Below are positions 44,342-51,241 of a DNA stretch of 64,000 nt, one piece after another. Under the pieces are notes generated by a model. It worked only from the letters and a program-made list of their open reading frames with translations. It searched no databases and was not told the origin of the DNA. The DNA comes from Bdellovibrionales bacterium Ga0074137 (GTDB lineage Bacteria; Bdellovibrionota; Bdellovibrionia; Bdellovibrionales; JAMPXM01). The stretch's first letter is position 1, and each line of letters opens with the position of its first letter. The DNA lies in assembly GCA_001464715.1 (NCBI GenBank), contig LNDT01000016.1:62001-126000 (forward strand), given 5' to 3'. Made by a program: the position numbers and the translations under genes.

Positions 44342-44938
44342 TTAAACGTAGGTGCGCATTTTCAATGAAAGGTGCTCTTTCTCTGCGAAGCCCAAAAGTA
44401 AGAAATGACCTTTTTTTGAAATGCGTATGGTTGTTAAAGAGGCGTGGCTTACATCCAAATTTAGCCATTTATCTTCAGAAATCGCTAAAGCCTTGCAGAC
44501 CCAATGACGAATTACATTTCCGTGAGCAACCACGACCTCCGTGCTCTGCCCGCGTGTTGGAAATTTGAAGAGTTCTTTGAATGCCAAATCCGCGTTTCTT
44601 TTTGCGACTTTTGTTTTGGCATTGTGCTCCTTCCGCTGGCGAAGAGACTTTCCCTTTTTAATAAACCTGTCGAAGGCAACAGTCCCCGGCAGCAAGCCCT
44701 CTTGAAAAATTTCGCGAGGTTTAAACTTTATCCCGGTGGCGCCAGAGATAAAAGTGGCGGTTTCAACAGCCCGGGGCATCGAACTGCAATGAATCTTAGA
44801 TGGATTTAGAAGAGCGATGGACTTCGCAGCATACTTTGCTTGCCGACGCCCAAGAGCCGTAAGTTTTTCTGGATTGGGAGAATACTGACCATGACGAACA
44901 AAAATAATAGTTCGATAAACTTTCGGCTCAAATTCCAT
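44342..44938 (-). CDS. Histidine phosphatase (phosphoglycerate-mutase-like)
   Basis: A 198-residue branch of the histidine phosphatase superfamily. TIIFVRHGQYS supplies the phosphorylated His, SSMPRAVETA the second arginine region, and VVVAHGNVIRHW the second catalytic His. It resembles PGAM5/SixA-like phosphatases acting on phosphoproteins or small phosphates. The open frame extends upstream to 45139 through a GNAT-like remnant, so translation could begin there. ATG 44938 starts the conserved domain but has no clear ribosome binding site. Confidence 0.72.
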   Translation of the reverse strand: MEFEPKVYRTIIFVRHGQYSPNPEKLTALGRRQAKYAAKSIALLNPSKIHCSSMPRAVETATFISGATGIKFKPREIFQEGLLPGTVAFDRFIKKGKSLRQRKEHNAKTKVAKRNADLAFKELFKFPTRGQSTEVVVAHGNVIRHWVCKALAISEDKWLNLDVSHASLTTIRISKKGHFLLLGFAEKEHLSLKMRTYV

Positions 44939-45037
44939 GAATGGAATTAGACGGTAAAACACGTGGTGGGTCAAAAATTTTGAGGCAGACCCAGATGCAA
45001 AAAAGAGGATAGAGATGTCGAATGCGATGAAGTATAT

Positions 45038-45139
45038 TCGGTAATCCTTAGCAGCCAGATCTAGAATTGATCTTCTATGGGCGATTCGAATTGCTTCGAC
45101 GTCGTTTTCATCAGCCTGCCTAATTCTGAATAAGCTCAT
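45038..45139 (-). pseudogene. N-terminal remnant of a GNAT acetyltransferase fused in frame upstream of the phosphatase
   Basis: The first 34 residues of the open frame (FRIRQADENDVEAIRIAHRR, then SILDLAAKDY) match the typical beginning of GNAT acetyltransferases. The pattern breaks off after KDY, and the next 33 residues are hydrophobic and unrelated before the phosphatase begins. No other GNAT motif follows. I read it as a gene remnant left by a deletion. Confidence 0.5.
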
Positions 45140-45269
45140 TCAAGACAATTAGCCCGAGAACGAAACAATGTCGACGCAATCGAAGTACGTCCACACACGC
45201 GCGCAGCTTCCGGAGCGCGCTTTGGCGGTCGTTGAGCTGCGGCTTGTGACAGAGGGTGGATTGCCCGAC

Positions 45270-45308
45270 AAAAAACGATAAAGCCCCGCTCGAAACGAGC
45301 AAGGCTTT
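45270..45308 (-). terminator. Rho-independent terminator for the gene at 45369
   Basis: Reading the minus strand, AAAGCC (45308-45303) and GCTCG (45300-45296) pair with CGAGC (45292-45288) and GGCTTT (45285-45280), with one internal two-base mismatch. Six T follow after ATCG (45275-45270). Confidence 0.75.
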
Positions 45309-45368
45309 GAATGAAATTGGCGCCGGTGATCAGATGGTCAAATTCCAGAGTCTTGCTTAACTTGGAGA

Positions 45369-45890
45369 CTAAAGCATCGGCTTACAACTTATGCTGTAGT
45401 TGAGATAACGATAATTTTTGGAATTGTATGGGGCTTCAAGGTTATTTGAGAAGTTCCCGTAACAAGTTTGATTATCTTGGGTACAGAACATATCTGAACT
45501 ATGCCAACCATTCACTTCGGTATTATCAAATTGAAGTTTGGATTTAGCATCGATTCGAATCTCGAGGACCTTGTCTTTCTCAGGAACGTAAAAATCTATT
45601 CTCAATTGTGCATTGTTGGGATCAAGCAAATTTGCATTGATGATCACAGAACGTCGGTCGCCTTCTTCTAAAGAAATTTCGAAATTTTTCCCTTTTGTAG
45701 AACTAGGGTCACCATAGTCTTCGTCCAGAGTTTCTGAAATAAGCTTCACGCCAAAAGTCTCTTCGATCAGTGTTAATTCTTTTGCTTCAGGATAAGAAAC
45801 GCCAATATCACAATGAAGAGCTTCGGCTGCAAATGCTTGGGTCGTCATAAAAACTACAGAAATAAGAATGATGTTATTTAATGATTTCAT
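45369..45890 (-). CDS. Exported protein of unknown function
   Basis: A 173-residue protein with a signal peptide (NNIILISVVFMTTQAFAAEA). The mature domain is strand-rich with five cysteines (LHCDIG, MFCTQDNQTCYG, ISCKP) that probably form disulfides. AT-richer than its surroundings. A terminator follows about 60 bases after its stop. The 291 bases upstream (45891-46181) hold its promoter and the 46111 hairpin, and no gene. Confidence 0.6.
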   Translation of the reverse strand: MKSLNNIILISVVFMTTQAFAAEALHCDIGVSYPEAKELTLIEETFGVKLISETLDEDYGDPSSTKGKNFEISLEEGDRRSVIINANLLDPNNAQLRIDFYVPEKDKVLEIRIDAKSKLQFDNTEVNGWHSSDMFCTQDNQTCYGNFSNNLEAPYNSKNYRYLNYSISCKPML

Positions 45891-46110
45891 TTAGGCTCCC
45901 AAATAGAATTTAGACTTAGCTTGAAGTTCAATTGAATGGACCGCAATGCCTCATTCCATTTTCGACTACCGGCGCCAACATTGATCACTAACCAAATGTT
46001 TGACGGCCGCGCTCCGCTCTCAACACCCAAGCTTTGTGGATCACACGGCTAGCCCAAATTCTTCATATTTAAATCGATGCCGATGATCCGTTGAGATTTT
46101 TGGAACAAGA

Positions 46111-46148
46111 CGTTCGTTCTACTTCCGCTGGCGGAAGTAGAACGAACG
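46111..46148. repeat. Perfect 18-bp hairpin between two exported-protein genes
   Basis: Arms 46111-46128 and 46131-46148 are fully complementary with a two-base loop. The core TTCCGCTGGCGGAA is a variant of the palindromes at 30716 and 43920. On the minus strand it lies 34 bases after the 46182 gene stop, with only a weak T-rich tail, so a termination role is possible. Confidence 0.8.
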
Positions 46149-46181
46149 GACTGTTTCAGAAAACGGGGCGCTTTTTTTTCG

Positions 46182-46733
46182 CTAACGAATGACCTGAAAA
46201 CTTCCATTGCTGTCGATTTCAATCGACAGGATTTGTGGTGGATTCTCGAAAAAAGCCGACTGACTCTTAAAATACTCGGTGAGTGTGTATACGCCCATCA
46301 GCTTCTCGTTGAGGGTCTCCGGTTTGGGCAAAACTTTGCTGTTCATCGCGCGAGTGCTTTGCTCCAAATTCTGATTCTGAAACTTCATGAACTTCTCTTG
46401 GCCAAGGCCGTCCGGAGTACATTCGACCTTACCACGATAAGATAGGATCTCTTCGTAGTTGGTCGGCAAAACAACATAGGCTAATGAAAAATTGGCCACC
46501 ATCGTGCCGTCGCTCGGCTCGACAACAGGCCAATGCCCCATCACCAAAAATGGTCCCTGATTGCTCTCGACGACAAAGCCGGCTGCGATGGGTGCACCCG
46601 CGGCACACTCAAATCTGACAACCTTCGAAACATCCAAGATTTCACTCGATGTCGCGAAAGAAATTGATTCGAAGGCAACGATGGCAATGACGAGACCGGT
46701 AAAAGTTAACATCTGTTTTGCGATTTTTAACAT
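46182..46733 (-). CDS. Exported protein of unknown function
   Basis: A 183-residue protein with signal peptide (MLTFTGLVIAIVAFESISFA). Mature part: strand-rich N-half with two cysteines (FECAAG, VECTPDG), Gln/Asn-rich middle (KFQNQNLEQS), and a C-terminal strand pair (ILSIEIDSNGSFQVIR). No family recognised. Confidence 0.58.
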   Translation of the reverse strand: MLKIAKQMLTFTGLVIAIVAFESISFATSSEILDVSKVVRFECAAGAPIAAGFVVESNQGPFLVMGHWPVVEPSDGTMVANFSLAYVVLPTNYEEILSYRGKVECTPDGLGQEKFMKFQNQNLEQSTRAMNSKVLPKPETLNEKLMGVYTLTEYFKSQSAFFENPPQILSIEIDSNGSFQVIR

Positions 46734-46815
46734 TCATCCCCCATGAGTTGAGCCAAGTTGATCCTCAAAAAGGCGAGAGGTCCAGTGGGAAATTGAATGT
46801 CCAAAAAACGCACCG

Positions 46816-46831
46816 CTTCCGCCAGCGGACG
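46816..46831. repeat. Imperfect copy of the TTCCGC palindrome
   Basis: CTTCCGC-CA-GCGGACG pairs at six of seven positions. It matches the reverse complement of the 46111 core with one change and lies just after the end of oppC. Confidence 0.5.
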
Positions 46832-46853
46832 TGACATGAACTCGTTCCAAAAT

Positions 46854-47711
46854 CTAAGTCTTGGGATCCAGGGCGTCGCGGAGGCCGTCGCCGAAGAGGT
46901 TGAAGGCGAGCATCGTTAAGAAGAGCGCGATGCCCGGGAAGACGATGAGGTGCGGAGAACTTTTCGCGCGCCAGCCGTCGTTGGCGAGAACGCCCCACGA
47001 ACTGAATGGCGGCTGAAGGCCGAGACCGACGAAACTTAAGAAAGATTCAAAAAGAATATTGGCCGGAATTTGAAATGTGAGCATCACGACCACGGGACCA
47101 AGAATATTCGGAGCAATGTGACGTGTAAGTATTCTTGCCGGCGAAGCTCCCATGGCGGTCGCACCTTCGACAAAAAGAAGTTCCCTGGCTTGCAAAACCT
47201 GACCGCGCACGAGACGCGCAAGACTCACCCACCCGACGATCGACAGAGCGAACAGAATTCCCGTGAGTGCTCGGATCTCGGGGTTTTCAAAAGGCTGGTA
47301 GGAAGTGAAAACAATGCCGACAAGAATCAACAAAACGAGGGATGGGATCGCATCTAAGATATCAATCGCCCGCATCATTAAAGTATCGACCCAACCGCCC
47401 AGCCACCCCGACACAGCACCATAGATGCCGCCGATCACGACCGATACGATGGCGGTAAGAATTCCCACAGCCATCGACATGCGCGCACCAAAAATAATTC
47501 GCGAGTAAAGATCGCGACCAAGGCTGTCGGTTCCAAACCAGTGGTCCTTCGAAGGCCCTTCGAGAACTCGGTCAATATTCTGCACTTCGTAAGAGTACGG
47601 AGCGATGAGCTCGGCGAAAAGACCCGCCAGCGCAATCAACGCTAAGAAAAATATCGACACGATCGCCGCGCGATTTTTTACGAACCGTCGATACGCGCGG
47701 GAAGATCGCAT
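46854..47711 (-). CDS. oppC: Peptide ABC transporter permease, OppC/DppC type
   Basis: A 285-residue inner-membrane permease with the OppC N-terminal helix, a periplasmic stretch (HWFGTDSLGRDLYSRIIFGARMS split over two lines of the family motif), six membrane segments and the cytoplasmic EAA loop (EGATAMGASPARILTRHIAPN) that contacts the ATPase. It takes peptides across the inner membrane with OppB. Its start overlaps the lipoprotein stop (TGATG). Confidence 0.92.
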   Translation of the reverse strand: MRSSRAYRRFVKNRAAIVSIFFLALIALAGLFAELIAPYSYEVQNIDRVLEGPSKDHWFGTDSLGRDLYSRIIFGARMSMAVGILTAIVSVVIGGIYGAVSGWLGGWVDTLMMRAIDILDAIPSLVLLILVGIVFTSYQPFENPEIRALTGILFALSIVGWVSLARLVRGQVLQARELLFVEGATAMGASPARILTRHIAPNILGPVVVMLTFQIPANILFESFLSFVGLGLQPPFSSWGVLANDGWRAKSSPHLIVFPGIALFLTMLAFNLFGDGLRDALDPKT

Positions 47712-48589
47712 CAGCCTTCGCTCTTTTCATCAAGGGCGACCACTTCAAGCTGGATCGTGCGGTTTTTCTCGCGAAGGTCCAGCTGCTCACGGCGTTTACT
47801 GTTGATTCGTGAATCAATCATTTGAATATCGTTTCTGATGCTATCGGCGGCTCGTTTTTGCTCTTCCGAAACGCTCTGAATCACTTGTTCGCGGCGTGTA
47901 CCGGTGGCTGGATCAATCGATCGTTCGACCACATAGCCTGACGGAATCTGAAGCCGCTGAGATTCGAGCGTTTTCATATTGCGCTGGCGCTCGAGATCAA
48001 TGGCTTCGCGCTCGAGATCTAAGATTTTCTTTTCGTTTTCGTTCACAAGAACGGCGAGGTACTTTTTTCGTCCGCGGCGATACTCTGGCAAAAATGCGGG
48101 TTCCAAATTCTTCGGGCAAATGCCGTTGTAAACACGACCGCCTGCACCGGCGCCGTAGCCATTCGACTTCTGACAGTATTCAAGCACACCCGCCTTGTGA
48201 CGTTCTTGAAGTGCGCGCGGATTTGAACCGTCACACATATCGACCGAGAAAAAGTCCCCAGCTTTCCCCGTGGCGAACGCTTGCGTCGGTTCACAGTATT
48301 TCGACATTCCCTGTTTGAATCCACGGTCGAGCTCGACCTCGCTAAATTCCGCCTCGACAGCGCGGCATTCGGCGACAAAAGTATCGCCCGTCAGCCTGCG
48401 ACCCGACATCGCAACACTCTGGCCGTATTCGAACCAGTTTTTGCTCTCACAGTCTTTTCGTTTAAAGTACGACGCGCAACCGGACTGAGTCGCTACCAGC
48501 AAAGCAAAAAGGCCCAGCGTAAAGAACCGCGAAACAGAGTTCGCACCAGATTTCGTTTCAGATTTCTCATCTCGTTTTTGAATTTTCAT
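47711..48589 (-). CDS. DUF2799-like lipoprotein inside the opp operon
   Basis: A 292-residue lipoprotein from ATG 48589 with lipobox QSGCAS. CESKNWFEYGQSVAMSGR and the spaced cysteine/glycine repeats (YCEPTQAFATG, YCQKSNGYGAG) resemble DUF2799. The C-terminal 110 residues are a predicted coiled coil (NENEKKILDLEREAIDLERQ). It lies between oppB and oppC and overlaps oppC, so it is a true member of the operon, perhaps a periplasmic adaptor. Confidence 0.7.
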   Translation of the reverse strand: MKIQKRDEKSETKSGANSVSRFFTLGLFALLVATQSGCASYFKRKDCESKNWFEYGQSVAMSGRRLTGDTFVAECRAVEAEFSEVELDRGFKQGMSKYCEPTQAFATGKAGDFFSVDMCDGSNPRALQERHKAGVLEYCQKSNGYGAGAGGRVYNGICPKNLEPAFLPEYRRGRKKYLAVLVNENEKKILDLEREAIDLERQRNMKTLESQRLQIPSGYVVERSIDPATGTRREQVIQSVSEEQKRAADSIRNDIQMIDSRINSKRREQLDLREKNRTIQLEVVALDEKSEG

Positions 48590-48602
48590 TTTCCGACAGC
48601 TC

Positions 48603-49553
48603 CTACTTTTCCACGCGAATTCGTGGATCAACAAATGAGTACAAAATATCGACAACCAAATTTGAAACAACCAAAAGGGTTGAGTACAAAAGCGTGAGCC
48701 CCAACACCAGCGGATAATCGCGGTTACTGACAGAGCTCACCAAATGTTTTCCGATGCCGGGAATGGCGAAAATAACTTCGATAATGAAGGAGCCGGAAAG
48801 AAGGCCCGCGAAAAGTGGTCCGGTGATCGTCAAAACAGGAATCAGCGAGTTTCTTAACACGTGGTGAAATAGAACTGTGCGCTCGGGAACACCTTTTGCG
48901 CGCGCCGTTCGCACGTAATCTTGGCGAATGGCTTCAAGCACCGTTCCGCGAGTCATGCGGGCATAAATCGCTGCGGGCCTTAGGCCCAACGTCAGCACTG
49001 GAAGTATCATGTACTCCCACCCGTCCCACAGAGCTGGCGGAAGAGTTCCGTGCAGAAACGAGAACGGAATGCCAAAGCTAAAGATCATCACAAGCACTGG
49101 GCCCACCACAAAACTTGGAAGTGCGACGCCAGAAATCGCAATCAGCATCGCTGTCGTATCAAACGCGGTATTGTGTTTTGAAGCCGCGATGACTCCCAAG
49201 GGAATTCCAATGATCAGCGAAAGTAGAAGTGAGTAAAGACCAAGCTCTGCCGACACCGGCAAAGTCTCGCTGATGATGTCCGTGACTGAGCGTCCGATGT
49301 ATTTGTAGGACTCGCCCCAATCGCCGGTCACAAGGCCCTTTAAGTACTGGCCATACTGAACAAGCACCGGTTGATCGAGGCCATAGCGAGCTTCGATATT
49401 GGCTTTGATTTCATCCGGCAAAGCTTTCTCGCTGTCGAAAGGACCGCCCGGTAGAATTCGAAGTAACAGAAACGTCAATGAAGCAATCACGAACAATGTC
49501 GTGACCGCTTCTAAAACTCGTTTCAATGCAAAGACGAGCAACCCTGAACGCAT
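48603..49553 (-). CDS. oppB: Peptide ABC transporter permease, OppB/DppB type
   Basis: A 316-residue permease with the OppB signature: first helix FALKRVLEAVTTLFVIASLTF split by family motif LLRILPGGPFD, then YGLDQPVLVQYGQYL and GDWGESY, and the EAA loop (YVRTARAKGVPERTVLFHH). Start overlaps the oppA stop (TAATG), indicating translational coupling. Confidence 0.93.
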   Translation of the reverse strand: MRSGLLVFALKRVLEAVTTLFVIASLTFLLLRILPGGPFDSEKALPDEIKANIEARYGLDQPVLVQYGQYLKGLVTGDWGESYKYIGRSVTDIISETLPVSAELGLYSLLLSLIIGIPLGVIAASKHNTAFDTTAMLIAISGVALPSFVVGPVLVMIFSFGIPFSFLHGTLPPALWDGWEYMILPVLTLGLRPAAIYARMTRGTVLEAIRQDYVRTARAKGVPERTVLFHHVLRNSLIPVLTITGPLFAGLLSGSFIIEVIFAIPGIGKHLVSSVSNRDYPLVLGLTLLYSTLLVVSNLVVDILYSFVDPRIRVEK

Positions 49554-51205
49554 TAAGGCTTGATCACAACATTCTTATATTCAAACCGTCTCATCGCATT
49601 GATGGGAAAGTTCTCGACACGATTTGAAACTAGAAGATGCGCGACCGACGTCAAAACCGGAATGACCGGCGTTCCTTCGGCTAAAAGCATCTGACTTGCT
49701 TTTCTGTAAAGCTCACGACGCTTTTCGCGGTCGACTTCGCCGGCAGCCGTTTCAACGATTTTATCATAGCGCGTGTCGGCCCAACGAGTGCGGTTGTTAT
49801 CGCTATAAGACGTCATCAAATTCATGAAGTTATCTGGATCCGGATAATCTGCGAGCCATCCGAAACGGAACAAATGTGGCGGATCCGTTTTCATATTGGC
49901 TAGATAAGACTTCCACTCTTCGTTTTTGAGTTCAACTTCAAGACCAAGATTTTCTTTCAGCTGCGATTGAACGATTTCGGCAATGCGCTGGTGATTTTCA
50001 TTGGTATTGAAGTGAAGAGAAAATTTCGGAAGTTTTTTTCCGGGTCCGTAGCCAGCTTTCAAAAGCTCAGCTTTGGCTTTCTCGAGATTAAATTCAAGAC
50101 CAACATCCGCAAAGTAGCCGAACATTCCCGACGGCACCCAGCCCGTCAGCGGAATTTCGCCCCCATCAAGAACTTGAACAACTTTTTGTCGGTCGATCGA
50201 ATGAGCGACCGCGCGGCGAAAGTGGACATTGTCCATCGGCGGCTTTTTCGTATTCATGCCGTAGTAGTAAATTTGAAGCGAGCCAGTCGATCGATATTCT
50301 TTGCGCTTTCGCTGAGTTTTAAGTTCCACCGAAGGAATGCCGTCAACACAATCAAGCTTCCCAGCGTCGAAGAGATTTATCGCTGTTGCTTGCTCGTTGA
50401 TCATTTGCGCGTGGACGAATTTTACTTTTGGTTTTGAGCCGTAATAAGTGTCGTTCGCTTCAATAACAATTTCTCGGTCATGCTGCCACAATGCCAACTT
50501 GTAGGCCCCTAAGCCCACCATGTTTCCGGCTTCGGTCCACTTGTCGCCGTGTTTGGCTATCAAATCCAAGCGAATCGGAAATGTCGATGCGTGCGTCAAA
50601 AGCTGAGGGAAATATCCCATGGGCTTTTCAAGCTCGACACGAAGTGTGTTCGACCCCGTCAAAGAAACGCCGACTTGCTCCCAAGGAACTTTGCCTTCCG
50701 AAAAAAGTTTCGCGTTCTTAATCCCATAAAGAAAATAAGCATATTCGCTGGCGGTTTCTTTCGCCATCAATCGGCGCCAGCCGTCGATAACGTGCTGCCC
50801 CGTGAATTTTACCCCGTCCGACCAGACGACATCCTCTCTCAAAGTCAGTGTCCAGACTTTCGCTTTTTCAGAGGGCTTCCACTCGGTCGCCAGCGCAGGA
50901 ATCAACGCAAGCTCGGTATCGGACAAATCGTACGATACGAGGCCGTCCATAATATTGTTGATGACATGAGACGACGTCGTGTCCGTCGCTTTATTCCAGT
51001 CGAGTGTCGGAGGTTCCGAACCTAAGTTAATACGAAGTGTATCGGCCTTTGTGAGCTCAAGAGATCGACCATCGGGTGTCTTGACTGTCGTTGAACTCGA
51101 TCTTGAGGTGCAGCCAAGGTTTGTCGCGGCGACCGCAACAACGGCGACTACGGCCAACGAAACCAAAAAGGAAAAACGATCGGCCGTTCCCCGAAATGAC
51201 AACAT
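49553..51205 (-). CDS. oppA: Peptide-binding lipoprotein of the ABC transporter (SBP_bac_5)
   Basis: A 550-residue extracytoplasmic binding lipoprotein, lipobox TNLGCTS. Family landmarks: LRINLGSEPPTLDWNKATD, the WSDGVKFTGQHVIDGWRRL segment, HFRRAVAHSIDRQKVVQ and the late FRFGWLADYPDPDNFM. It captures oligopeptides or murein peptides for OppBC. It starts 36 bases after the lytic transglycosylase gene. Confidence 0.93.
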   Translation of the reverse strand: MLSFRGTADRFSFLVSLAVVAVVAVAATNLGCTSRSSSTTVKTPDGRSLELTKADTLRINLGSEPPTLDWNKATDTTSSHVINNIMDGLVSYDLSDTELALIPALATEWKPSEKAKVWTLTLREDVVWSDGVKFTGQHVIDGWRRLMAKETASEYAYFLYGIKNAKLFSEGKVPWEQVGVSLTGSNTLRVELEKPMGYFPQLLTHASTFPIRLDLIAKHGDKWTEAGNMVGLGAYKLALWQHDREIVIEANDTYYGSKPKVKFVHAQMINEQATAINLFDAGKLDCVDGIPSVELKTQRKRKEYRSTGSLQIYYYGMNTKKPPMDNVHFRRAVAHSIDRQKVVQVLDGGEIPLTGWVPSGMFGYFADVGLEFNLEKAKAELLKAGYGPGKKLPKFSLHFNTNENHQRIAEIVQSQLKENLGLEVELKNEEWKSYLANMKTDPPHLFRFGWLADYPDPDNFMNLMTSYSDNNRTRWADTRYDKIVETAAGEVDREKRRELYRKASQMLLAEGTPVIPVLTSVAHLLVSNRVENFPINAMRRFEYKNVVIKP

Positions 51206-51241
51206 TCGAACACCCCTTGTATTAAAACTAAGCTCGAGTCG

